From Rubrobacter indicoceani (GTDB lineage: Bacteria; Actinomycetota; Rubrobacteria; Rubrobacterales; Rubrobacteraceae), in contig NZ_CP031115.1 in the NCBI RefSeq assembly GCF_003568865.1, positions 1,922,001 through 1,986,000 on the forward strand: a DNA stretch of 64,000 nt, written 5' to 3'. Made by a program: the position numbers and the translations under genes. A model generated the notes under the pieces. It was not told the origin of the DNA. It saw only the letters and a program-made list of their open reading frames with translations, and searched no databases. Below, in pieces: positions 45,061 to 53,055 of this stretch. Every line of letters begins with the position of its first letter. Position 1 is the stretch's first letter.

Positions 45061-45783
45061 ATGAACCCGAAGCTCGCGCTTGAATACAACACCTTCTCCA
45101 TAGCCGCCCACGACCCGGAGTCCGGGATGTTCGGGATCGCCACCAGCACAAAGACCCCGGCGGTCGGGGCGATGTGCGTCTACGCCCGGGCCGGGGTCGG
45201 GGCGGTCGTTACACAGGCCCGTACAAACCCGCTCCTGGGCATAGACGGCATAGACCTTCTGGAGAAGGGCTACCCGGCGGAGGACGCTATAAGCATGCTG
45301 CTCCACCTCGACCTGCAGCCTGAGCGTCGGCAGCTTCTGATCGTGGACTCCGAAGGCCACTGCGCCGCTCACACCGGAGACGAATCCGAAGAGTGGCGCG
45401 GCCACCTCTGCGGAAGAAACCACGTCGTCGGGGGTAATTTACTTGTCGGGCAGAGAACCGTCGAAGCGATGAGCGAGTCATTTACGGAGAGCGAGGGTTC
45501 GTACTTCCCCGGGCGGCTCCTGCTTGCGCTTGAAGCGGGACAGGCGGCGGGCGGCGACCGGCGGGGAAGGCAGTCTGCGGCGTTGTACGTCGTCAGGGAT
45601 ACGCCGTACCCGTATCTGGACTTGCGGGTGGACGAACACCCCGAACCGGTGGCGGAACTCAGGCGCATCTACGGCGTCGTGCGGAAGGACCTCGTGCCGT
45701 TTATCGAGGCTCTGCCGACGCGGGGAGATACCGAAGGCTTCACCGGGGAGGACATCCGGGGAACGCTTATCCCGGAGGACTAG
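45061..45783 (+). CDS. DUF1028 Ntn-hydrolase-like protein
   Basis: A 240-residue protein with the DUF1028 pattern: NTFSIAAHDPESGMFGIATSTK, VGAMCVYARAGVGAVVTQARTNPLLG, LLIVDSEGHCAAHTG, VVGGNLLVGQRTVEAM and LLLALEAGQAAGGDRRGRQSAAL. The fold is thought to be of the Ntn-hydrolase type, suggesting peptidase or amidase activity, though biochemistry is scarce. It starts at ATG 45061, 52 bases after the amidotransferase. In the NAGGN pathway the third gene is a peptidase, so a hydrolase here in the same slot is notable. Confidence 0.85.
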   Translation: MNPKLALEYNTFSIAAHDPESGMFGIATSTKTPAVGAMCVYARAGVGAVVTQARTNPLLGIDGIDLLEKGYPAEDAISMLLHLDLQPERRQLLIVDSEGHCAAHTGDESEEWRGHLCGRNHVVGGNLLVGQRTVEAMSESFTESEGSYFPGRLLLALEAGQAAGGDRRGRQSAALYVVRDTPYPYLDLRVDEHPEPVAELRRIYGVVRKDLVPFIEALPTRGDTEGFTGEDIRGTLIPED

Positions 45784-45853
45784 CCGCAGGAGCGGACGGC
45801 CCCGCTACCGCGACCAGCCGCCGGCCCTGTTGTGCGCCGTCGTTCGGCGGGCT

Positions 45854-46804
45854 CTACTCTACGGATTTCGGGTCGAGGGCGTCGCGCAGCCCGTCGCCGA
45901 GGAAGTTCACGCAGACGGCGGTTACAACGATCATAGCGGCCGGGAAAAGGGTCAGCCACCACGCCTGGGTGATGGTCGTCCTTGCGTCTTCTAGAAGGTT
46001 GCCCCACGACGGGGTCGGCGGCTGTATTCCGAGGCCGAGAAACGAGAGCGCGCTCTCGAGCAGGATCGCATCTGCGGTTACGAGCGTCGCCTGAACGACC
46101 ATCACCCCGACGACGTTCGGCAGGACGTGGCGAACCATAGTCGTAGTGTTGGAGACTCCTATCGCCTTAGCCGCCTGCACGTACTCCTGACTTCGAAGGG
46201 AGAGAACCTGGGAGCGCACGACCCGCGCGATGGACGGCCAGAGGAGCAGAACGAGCGCAAACGAGATAGTGACGGCGGTGAAGTTCAGGACGCTCCCGAG
46301 GACAAGCAGAAACGGCAGCAGAGGCAGCGTCAGCATAAAGTCCAGAAAGCCCACGGAGAGCGTATCCAGACGCCCCCCGGTAAAGCCCGAGAAGATCCCG
46401 ACCGCCGCCCCGATAAGCGTCGAGAACACCCCGACAGAGAGACCGGCTATCAGCGAGACGCGACCGCCGTACAGCACGCGGGTGAGCTGGTCGCGCCCGA
46501 GGCTGTCGGCCCCGAACGGATGGGCGAGGGTCGGGCCGGAGGAGAGGGCGGTGTAGTCTATGGCATCGTAGTCGTAGGGGGCGATAAGCGGCGCGGCGAG
46601 CGCGAGGAGATAGAGGAGCAGAAGTATCACCCCGCAGCCCATCGCGATGCGGTGCCTGCGAAAACGCCGCCAGATGATCTCCCGCTGGGTCCGGCCCGCG
46701 ACCCGCCCCGACCCGGCGCTACGGTCGTCATCAACCGCTCCGGCAGCCCCTGCGCTTCCCTCCGGCGATACGTTTCTCACGTTATTTCTGTCCAAGAGAA
46801 CCAC
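45854..46804 (-). CDS. oppC: Oligopeptide ABC transporter permease OppC
   Basis: A membrane permease with a charged N-terminal extension of about 45 residues, then six helices. The EAA cytoplasmic loop is visible (EYVQAAKAIGVSNTTTMVRHVLPN). The family C-terminus has LGIQPPTPSWGNLLEDAR and ALDPKS. It pairs with OppB upstream in the same operon (32-base gap). The ATPases and binding protein are encoded beyond the three plus-strand genes. Confidence 0.93.
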   Translation of the reverse strand: MVLLDRNNVRNVSPEGSAGAAGAVDDDRSAGSGRVAGRTQREIIWRRFRRHRIAMGCGVILLLLYLLALAAPLIAPYDYDAIDYTALSSGPTLAHPFGADSLGRDQLTRVLYGGRVSLIAGLSVGVFSTLIGAAVGIFSGFTGGRLDTLSVGFLDFMLTLPLLPFLLVLGSVLNFTAVTISFALVLLLWPSIARVVRSQVLSLRSQEYVQAAKAIGVSNTTTMVRHVLPNVVGVMVVQATLVTADAILLESALSFLGLGIQPPTPSWGNLLEDARTTITQAWWLTLFPAAMIVVTAVCVNFLGDGLRDALDPKSVE

Positions 46805-46836
46805 TTTCTGAGCCTGCGAGGCGTCGCAGCCGTCGC

Positions 46837-47796
46837 TCAGTCATAGCTGATCCTCGGGTCGACCGCCGCGTACACGATGTCCGCCATCAGGTTAAAGAAC
46901 ACCGTCAGGACCGCGATGATTATCAGTATCCCCCGCGCGATGTTGTAGTCGCCCTTGTAGAGGCTGTCTATAAACAGAAAGCCAAGCCCCGGCCACGCAA
47001 AGACCGTCTCCGTGATCACGGCCCCCGCAAGCAGCGTCCCGAGCGACAGGGCGACAAGCGTTACCGTCGGGATAAGCGCGTTTCTGAGCGCGTGCTTGAA
47101 GTACACGACGTTGCCCGACAGCCCCTTCGCCCGCGCCGTTCGCAGGTAGTCCGAGTTAAGCACGTCAAGCATCGCAGACCTCTGGAATCGGCTGAAGCTC
47201 GCGATGCTTATAGCCGAGAGCGCAAAGACGGGCAGGGCCATGTGCTGCACGAGGTCGACGAAACCACCCGTATCGGTCATCCCGGAGGTGTAGAAAAACC
47301 GCGTCCCCGTGGCGTTGGTCAGGTAGACGCCGAAGACAAGCTGCAGGAGGATGCCCATAAGGAACGTCGGGGTCGAGAAGCCGATAAAGGCGAGGACGGT
47401 CGCGGTGTTGTCGAGGGTGCTGTACTTCTTTATCGCCTGATACACCCCGAGCGGGATGGCGATGGCGAGCGTAACGAGCAGGGAAGTCCCCATAAGAAGC
47501 ACCGTCGGGTAGACGCGGCGGCCTATGATCTCGGCGACGGGGGCGTTCTGCTTGAAGCTCACCCCGAAATCGCCCTGAAAGATGCCGCTGATCCAGATCC
47601 AGTACTGCACCCAGAGCGGCTGGTTCAGCCCGTAGAGGTTGGCTATGCGCTCGATGTCGTCGGGCTGGACTCGCGGGTTCTGGCGAAGGTCCGTCAGCGG
47701 GTCCCCGGCGAGCGTTACAAGAAGGAAAATTGCGATGCTCGCAAAGAAGAGCACTACGAAGCTGAAGAGCGTCCTGCGCACGATGTAGGCGAACAT
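46837..47796 (-). CDS. oppB: Oligopeptide ABC transporter permease OppB
   Basis: A 319-residue permease with six helices. Family features: N-terminal FAYIVRRTLFSFVVLFFASI, VQYWIWISGIFQGDFGVS, and the EAA loop SDYLRTARAKGLSGNVVYFKHALRNALIP. The C-terminus ends VYAAVDPRISYD as usual for OppB/DppB. The strong GGGGGAGG precedes the ATG. The first gene of the permease pair. Confidence 0.94.
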   Translation of the reverse strand: MFAYIVRRTLFSFVVLFFASIAIFLLVTLAGDPLTDLRQNPRVQPDDIERIANLYGLNQPLWVQYWIWISGIFQGDFGVSFKQNAPVAEIIGRRVYPTVLLMGTSLLVTLAIAIPLGVYQAIKKYSTLDNTATVLAFIGFSTPTFLMGILLQLVFGVYLTNATGTRFFYTSGMTDTGGFVDLVQHMALPVFALSAISIASFSRFQRSAMLDVLNSDYLRTARAKGLSGNVVYFKHALRNALIPTVTLVALSLGTLLAGAVITETVFAWPGLGFLFIDSLYKGDYNIARGILIIIAVLTVFFNLMADIVYAAVDPRISYD

Positions 47797-48087
47797 TGCC
47801 CGCTACCTCCCCCAGGCTTCGGAAAAATCCCGCAACTGCCTCTGACTTTTCGCAGTATAGCGAGAACCCGACCGTCTTCTTGTCGTTCCCCGCGCTCCCG
47901 TCCGAACCAGGGGCTTTTCAGAGGCTCTGGCGGGTTGTTTTCGGGTGACAGGAACCGATGATGAAGAACCCGTCACCGGCAATAAAGACCAGCCTGCACG
48001 CGACCGACCGCTTTTCTATTCCTCCACCTGGCCGCGGCCGGAGAGCTGGAAACCGAGAGCCGGAAACCGGGAACGTTTCAGGATCTT
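47797..48087. other. Intergenic region upstream of oppB and downstream of the CxxC repeat protein
   Basis: 291 bases with no supported gene. The oppB-proximal part has a GGGGGAGG ribosome-binding site and a possible TATACT -10 near 47858 on the minus strand, with no convincing -35. A 14-base near-repeat (GAGAGCTGGAAACC and GAGAGCCGGAAACC) lies near 48040. No terminator with a U tract follows the repeat-protein stop. Confidence 0.4.
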
Positions 48088-50817
48088 CTAAAAAGAGACG
48101 ACCCGAACCGCCGGGCCTGCAGGTCGGCGAGTTCCGTACCGGATGCGCCTCCTGCGACACCTCGGGTTCTGCCGGACCTGAGCCGGGTTCTCCGCGTTCC
48201 CGGACGGCAACGATTCCGCGCCTCCCTCGCTCGCCGCCGAAGATTCCGAGCCGGGGTCCCCTTCCGTGTAGCTCGGTTCCGTGTAGCTCGGTTCCGTGTA
48301 GCTCGGTTCCGTGTAGCTCGGTTCCGTGTAGCTCGGTTCCGTGTAGCTCGGTTCCGTGTAGCTCGGTTCCGTGTAGCTCGGTTCCGTGTAGCTCGGTTCC
48401 GTGTAGCTCGGTTCCGTGTAGCTCGGTTCCGTGTAGCTCGGTTCCGTGTAGCTCGGTTCCGTGTAGCTCGGTTCCGTGTAGCTCGGTTCCGGTGCGAGCG
48501 TCTCCTGCGTCGGGAGGCTTTCCTGCGTCGGAGGCGGCGGGACGTACTGCGGCACGACCGGCTCCGCAACTCCGGGGTTCTGCGGGTATGTTGCTTCGGG
48601 TTCGGGCGCGATGCTCGCGGTACCGTAGCCGCTCTGGGTGTAGCCGCCCTGCAGGCTGGCTGTCTGTTCCTGCGCCTGAAGCACCGTCCCCGGTTGCGCG
48701 GTGCCTTGCGCGCCGGCGGTCGCGGTTCCGCTGGCCCCGCAGACAACGCAGGTCTGCTCGTAGGATTGCTGCTGATCTGTTGAGGGCGGACTCTGGGAGA
48801 TCACCTGATACACCCGACCACCGTTGGCGGTCGCCCCACCGCCCGTGGCGCTGGCGCTCGCCGAAGACCCGGGTTGAGGTGCTGCCGCCGTCTGATGGCC
48901 CTCACCCTGGGTGGCGGTTCCGCCCGTCGCGGTTCCGCCGCCGCCGCCCGTCGCCGTCCCACCCGGGGCGCAGTAATTACAGAAATTCTCCGCCCGCTGC
49001 ACGTAAAGTACTTCGTGCGTCGTGCCGGATGGTTCCTGAGGTGGAGGAGCCATTATCCGCTGCTGGACTATCCCCTGATAGACCAGCCCGCCGCCGGCAA
49101 AGGCGTCGCCGCCGTTTGCGCTCGCGTCGGCTCCGGCGACGCCGCCGCTTCCGCTTTGAGAAGAACCTTCGGAGACCGCAGGCGTACCCCCGCTTACCGT
49201 TCCGTCGCCCGGTGAGCCGCCGGTGGCGAGCCCGCCGTCGCCACCCGTCGCCGTGCCGCCGGTCGCCTCGCCTCCCGAGCCGCCGACCGCCGTACCGCCG
49301 TCGCCGCAGTAGTTGCAGACGTTCTGTGCGACCTGCTCGTAGACTACCTTTCCGACCCATACCGGAACGTCTACTATCGGGATCTGAACCTGCTGTACAA
49401 GCTGGTATACGCGACCACCGAAAGCCCCTGCGTCGCCACCGTTTGCGCTGGCGTCGGCGCTGGCCGGGCCACCGTCGCCGCCCGTCGCCGCGCCACCGTC
49501 GCCGCCCGCCGCAAGAGAGCCCGAACCGGAGACGGCGTCGCCGCCCGAGCCGCCCAGAGCGCCGCCGCCCGAGCCGCCCGTCGCCGTACCGCCCGTCGCC
49601 GTACCGCCCTCTCCGGCCGAGGCCGTCCCGCCCGAGCCGCAGTAGTTGCAAATGTTCTGTGCGACCTGACGGAATATCACCGTCTCCGCCCACTCGGGGA
49701 TCATGGCCCCGACGGGTGCCTGGACCTGTTTCACGGCCTGCGCAACCAGGCCGCCGTTTGCCCCGACTTCGCCACCGTTTGCGCTGGCGTCGGCGCTGGC
49801 CGGGCCACCGTCGCCGCCCGTCGCCGCGCCACCGTCGCCGCCCGCCGCAAGAGAGCCCGAACCGGAGACGGCGTCGCCGCCCGAGCCGCCCAGAGCGCCG
49901 CCGCCCGAGCCGCCCGTCGCCGTACCGCCCGTCGCCGTACCGCCCTCTCCGGCCGAGGCCGTCCCGCCCGAGCCGCAGTAGTTACAGACCGTTCGGGCGA
50001 TCTGCTCGAAGATGATCGTCTTTGTCTTCGGATCTGAGATAACGTTGAAGAATGACCCGGAGGTGAGATCGGATGAACCCGTGCTGACGACCTCCAGCAG
50101 CTGGCTCGCGCCCTGCTGGACCACGCCCCCGAGCGAGAGCGCATCGCTCCCGTCTGCGCTCGCGTCGCTCTCAGCCGAACCGCCGTTTCCGGCGGTGGCC
50201 GATCCCCCGGCGCCTCCGGTAGCGGTTCCACCGCTACCGGGTACGGCGCTCCCGTCCTGTCCCATCCCCCCCGGCACGCCCGAAACGCCGGGCGAACCAT
50301 CGCCGTTGGTCGCGGTCCCGGCGGCCCCGCCGCCGCCACCGGAGGCGTTTCCCGCCGAGCCGCCCTGTCCCCCGGTGGCCAGACCACCGTCGCCCCCGAC
50401 GGTGCCGCCGCCCTGTCCCCCGGTGGCGACGCCGCCCGTCGCCGTTCCGCCGCCGCCCGCCTCGGACTCCCCGCCGTTGGCGCACACGTCACACGCCTGA
50501 GAAGAATCCTGCGTCACCTTTACCGGGGCCGGAGGGGCCGTCGGTCCGGGAGTGGTCTTTGCAGGCTTCTTTACTGGGGCCTTGACCGGTTTCTTGACGG
50601 GGGCCTTCTTCCTGGCCGAGCCGGAAGTCGTGTTGGACTTGCTGCCGACCTGAGCCTTTACAACCTGAGAGTTGGAGGGACCGGAAGGCTTCTTGCCGGA
50701 GGTCTTCGCCTCAGCGACCGAGAAGGCCGAGAAAAAGAGCGCGAACACAAGGATCAGGATAAGCGCCGCCACGGCTCCCCGACCAAACCACCCGCTGATC
50801 CTCCCCGCTACGTTCAT
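48088..50817 (-). CDS. Secreted glycine-rich modular repeat protein with CxxC motifs and TEPSY tail
   Basis: No family recognised. ATG 50817 has GGGGGAGG upstream and begins a signal peptide (GAVAALILILVFALFFSAF, cut near AEA). A Lys/Pro linker (KKAPVKKPVKAPVKKP) follows. Six modules come next, each opening with CxxC (CDVC, CNYC four times, CVVC), then GGTATGG-type Gly/Thr/Ala runs, an ADASANGG-like step and a hydrophobic Gln/Val strand (VYQLVQQVQIPI). The C-terminus has 15 TEPSY repeats and an Arg-rich end. The 909-residue protein is probably extracellular or wall-associated; cysteine pairs could crosslink or bind metal. A longer frame to 51027 is less likely. Confidence 0.75.
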   Translation of the reverse strand: MNVAGRISGWFGRGAVAALILILVFALFFSAFSVAEAKTSGKKPSGPSNSQVVKAQVGSKSNTTSGSARKKAPVKKPVKAPVKKPAKTTPGPTAPPAPVKVTQDSSQACDVCANGGESEAGGGGTATGGVATGGQGGGTVGGDGGLATGGQGGSAGNASGGGGGAAGTATNGDGSPGVSGVPGGMGQDGSAVPGSGGTATGGAGGSATAGNGGSAESDASADGSDALSLGGVVQQGASQLLEVVSTGSSDLTSGSFFNVISDPKTKTIIFEQIARTVCNYCGSGGTASAGEGGTATGGTATGGSGGGALGGSGGDAVSGSGSLAAGGDGGAATGGDGGPASADASANGGEVGANGGLVAQAVKQVQAPVGAMIPEWAETVIFRQVAQNICNYCGSGGTASAGEGGTATGGTATGGSGGGALGGSGGDAVSGSGSLAAGGDGGAATGGDGGPASADASANGGDAGAFGGRVYQLVQQVQIPIVDVPVWVGKVVYEQVAQNVCNYCGDGGTAVGGSGGEATGGTATGGDGGLATGGSPGDGTVSGGTPAVSEGSSQSGSGGVAGADASANGGDAFAGGGLVYQGIVQQRIMAPPPQEPSGTTHEVLYVQRAENFCNYCAPGGTATGGGGGTATGGTATQGEGHQTAAAPQPGSSASASATGGGATANGGRVYQVISQSPPSTDQQQSYEQTCVVCGASGTATAGAQGTAQPGTVLQAQEQTASLQGGYTQSGYGTASIAPEPEATYPQNPGVAEPVVPQYVPPPPTQESLPTQETLAPEPSYTEPSYTEPSYTEPSYTEPSYTEPSYTEPSYTEPSYTEPSYTEPSYTEPSYTEPSYTEPSYTEPSYTEPSYTEGDPGSESSAASEGGAESLPSGNAENPAQVRQNPRCRRRRIRYGTRRPAGPAVRVVSF
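48266..48490 (-). repeat. 15-bp tandem repeat, 15 identical copies
   Basis: GTGTAGCTCGGTTCC (plus strand) repeats 15 times without a single change over 225 bases. On the coding strand it encodes the pentapeptide TEPSY in tandem. The unit length is a multiple of three, so copy-number change keeps the frame. There are no spacers, so it is not CRISPR. Confidence 0.97.
49433..49647 (-). repeat. Copy A of a 215-bp identical internal duplication
   Basis: By eye, 49433-49647 matches 49769-49983 base for base at an offset of 336 bases (112 codons). It covers the Gly-rich part of a CxxC module. Flanking parts of the two modules differ clearly, so this looks like recent duplication or gene conversion. 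Confidence 0.85.
49769..49983 (-). repeat. Copy B of the 215-bp identical internal duplication
   Basis: Second copy of the repeat at 49433-49647, in the adjacent CxxC module. Both copies encode the run from SGSGSLAAGGDGG-type sequence back to the CNYCG motif. Confidence 0.85.
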
Positions 50818-50931
50818 GAGTCCTCCCCCGGAGCTTCCCTTGTCCAGCATCATCCGGTCTGCCGGAAGATGTTCGCCGTTCTTGCCGCCGCCGTGTAGAG
50901 ATGTCATTCTGATATATCGTTCTGAAAATTC

Positions 50932-50971
50932 TGAAAAGTAAGAAGAGCCGGAACGGAATTCGCGCTCCGGC
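50932..50971 (-). terminator. Rho-independent terminator after the 672-aa repeat protein gene
   Basis: On the minus strand GCCGGAGCG and CGTTCCGGC pair (one G-U) around CGAATTC, followed by TCTTCTTACTTTT. It lies about 65 bases beyond the stop at 51037 and insulates the two repeat-protein genes from each other. Confidence 0.8.
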
Positions 50972-51036
50972 CCAGAGATCGGCCTGTACTTACCGCTGAA
51001 AGACCGCTCGTAGATATCAGGCCCCATGATCCCGGT

Positions 51037-53055
51037 TTACGGCAGGGTCGGGAGAGCTATGGGCAGAACCGCTATCTGCTGGGTCTGCGTGGAACTCTGG
51101 CTGACGCTGCCGCCGCTGGAAGTGGCGGGGGCGCCATTGGCCCCCGCACTCGCATTTGCATCGCCGCCTGCGCCGCCGGTCGCGTCGCCGCCCGAACCGC
51201 TCGTGGCGTCGCCGCCCGAGCCGCCGTTGGCGCTGCCGCCGTCGCCGCCGTTGCCGCCGTTGCCGGTCGTCGCGTCGCCGCCCGAACCACCGGTCGCGTC
51301 ACCGACGTTGCCGCTCGTGGCGCTTCCACCGCTGCCGGTCGTGGCGTTGCCGCCCGAACCGCTGGTGTTGCCGCCTACCGTACCGCCCGTCGTGGTCGTC
51401 GAACCGGTCGAGTTGCTACCGTTCGTGCCGCCCGTGGAGGAGACGTCGCCGGTCGAGTTGGTGCCGACCGAACCACCGGTCGAGGTAGCGTCGTTGTCGG
51501 TGAAGGAACCACCGGTCGCGCCGCCCGTCGTGGTCGTCGAGCCTGAGGAGGTACCGCCGATGGTACCGCCGGCTGCCCCCGCGTCGCCGGTCAGGTTGCC
51601 GTTGCCGGAACCGCCGGTCGTAGTCGTGCCGCCCGTAGAGGAAAAACCACTTGTGCCGCCGGTCGCGCCGCCACCGTCGCCGCTGGTGGAGCCGCCAACG
51701 TCACCGCTCGTAGAGCCGCCGCCCGCCCCGGTCGAGGTATCGCCGACGGAGCTGCCCGCCGCGGTGTCGCCGGTACCGGTAGCACCGACGTTGCCGCTCG
51801 TAGAGCCGCCGCCCGAGCCGGTGGAGTTTCCGCTTGCGGAGCCGCCGGTGGCAGCGCCGCCCGAGCCAGTCGAAGAGCTACTCGCGCCACCGGTCGAATC
51901 TCCGCCTGCGCCGCCGGTAGAGTCGCCGGTGCTACAGGAAGTATTTCCGCTGGTGCTGGTGGCGTCCGCCGAAGCGGCCGCACCGCTCACCGGGACTGCG
52001 GTAGTAACGGGGATACAGGCTCCCTGGTTGCTGCCTCCGGTTGAGGTGCCGCCGTTGCTGCCGGTAGATTCACCGCCAGCCGCGCTCGAGGTACCGCTCG
52101 TACCACCGGTCGCCATTCCGCCGGTTGCGGTCGAGGTGCCGCTCGCGCCGCCGGTCGAAGTACCGCTCGTGCCGCCGGTCGAATCCCCGCTGCCGTCCAG
52201 GTTGACCGCTATCGGGACCGCCACGGCCGTGCCGCTGCCGCCGCCCTGAGACGTGCCGCTGCTCCCGCCCGTCGTCGCGCCGCTGCCGCCGCCCGTAGCG
52301 GAGCCGACGTTGCCGCTTGTGGAAGTGCCGCTTGATGCGCCGTTGGCCACACCGTCCGCGGCCTGGTCGTTGATCTGACCGCTTGTCGCCGTGCCGCTGG
52401 CGTTGGCGTTGTTGTTCGCGTCGCCGCTTGACGCGCCGTTTGCCGTGCCGCCGCTGGAGCTTGCGTCACCGGAGGCGTTTGACTGTGATCCGCCGCCGCT
52501 GGCGCTCGCGTTGCCGCTCGTGGCGCCGGTGGAGTTGGCCTGACCGTTGTGGGTCGCGCCGCCACTTGATGCGCCGTTGGCCACACCGTCCGCGGCCTGG
52601 TCGTTGATCTGACCGCTCGCACCGCCCGTGGCCGTGCCGCTGCCGCCGCCCGTAGCGGTGGACGAGCCGTTGTTGGTCCCGGCCGCGCCGCTCCCGGCGT
52701 TGGCCGTTCCGCTTGCCGCTCCGGCTCCGCCCGAGGCGTCGCCGCCGGAAGCTCCGGCCCCGGCGTTGGCCTGGCCGCCGCTTCCGGCGTTGCCCGCACC
52801 ACCCGGGGCACCCGCCGCGTCGCCGCCCACGGAGATCCCACCGAAGCCGCCGACGGCCTTGCCGCCGTTGCCTCCCGTAGCATTCTGCCTTGAAACCTGC
52901 GCGGGACTGTTCTTCTTGACCTTGACGACTTTGTGCTTCTTCGGCTTGTGCTGGCCTTTGTAACCCGCTGTAGCCATGGCTGTAGTAGGTGTAACTGCCA
53001 TGATGATGACCGCGATCATTGCCACGAATAACATCATCTTCTTCACGATTTGCAC
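51037..53055 (-). CDS. Secreted Gly/Ser/Thr/Asn-rich repeat protein
   Basis: No family recognised. GTG 53055 has AGAAGGAGG nine bases upstream and starts a signal peptide (KKMMLFVAMIAVIIMAVTP, cut after AMA). A Lys-rich stretch (QHKPKKHKVVKVKKN) follows, then about 560 residues of TGG/GSG/SGN low-complexity sequence. SGQINDQAADGVANGASSG occurs twice, encoded by 53-base identical DNA at 52331-52383 and 52565-52617. Only two Cys (ACIPV, SCSTG) are present. The C-terminus is SVSQSSTQTQQIAVLPI. Composition resembles the CxxC protein downstream, so the two probably share a surface role. Confidence 0.75.
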   Translation of the reverse strand: MQIVKKMMLFVAMIAVIIMAVTPTTAMATAGYKGQHKPKKHKVVKVKKNSPAQVSRQNATGGNGGKAVGGFGGISVGGDAAGAPGGAGNAGSGGQANAGAGASGGDASGGAGAASGTANAGSGAAGTNNGSSTATGGGSGTATGGASGQINDQAADGVANGASSGGATHNGQANSTGATSGNASASGGGSQSNASGDASSSGGTANGASSGDANNNANASGTATSGQINDQAADGVANGASSGTSTSGNVGSATGGGSGATTGGSSGTSQGGGSGTAVAVPIAVNLDGSGDSTGGTSGTSTGGASGTSTATGGMATGGTSGTSSAAGGESTGSNGGTSTGGSNQGACIPVTTAVPVSGAAASADATSTSGNTSCSTGDSTGGAGGDSTGGASSSSTGSGGAATGGSASGNSTGSGGGSTSGNVGATGTGDTAAGSSVGDTSTGAGGGSTSGDVGGSTSGDGGGATGGTSGFSSTGGTTTTGGSGNGNLTGDAGAAGGTIGGTSSGSTTTTGGATGGSFTDNDATSTGGSVGTNSTGDVSSTGGTNGSNSTGSTTTTGGTVGGNTSGSGGNATTGSGGSATSGNVGDATGGSGGDATTGNGGNGGDGGSANGGSGGDATSGSGGDATGGAGGDANASAGANGAPATSSGGSVSQSSTQTQQIAVLPIALPTLP

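Noticed and set aside
48266-48490. Repeat array considered as a CRISPR
   Set aside because: The 15-bp units are directly adjacent with no spacers, and no cas genes are present. It encodes a pentapeptide repeat.
47958-50015. 685-codon plus-strand open frame opposite the CxxC repeat protein
   Set aside because: It is Pro/Arg-rich low complexity with no ribosome-binding site. The minus-strand gene has a signal peptide, a ribosome-binding site and ordered modules, so this is its shadow at high G+C.
51026-52249. 407-codon plus-strand frame rich in PPEPPVA
   Set aside because: It is the antisense of the Gly/Ser/Thr repeat protein. Proline runs are the complement of glycine codons. There is no start signal.
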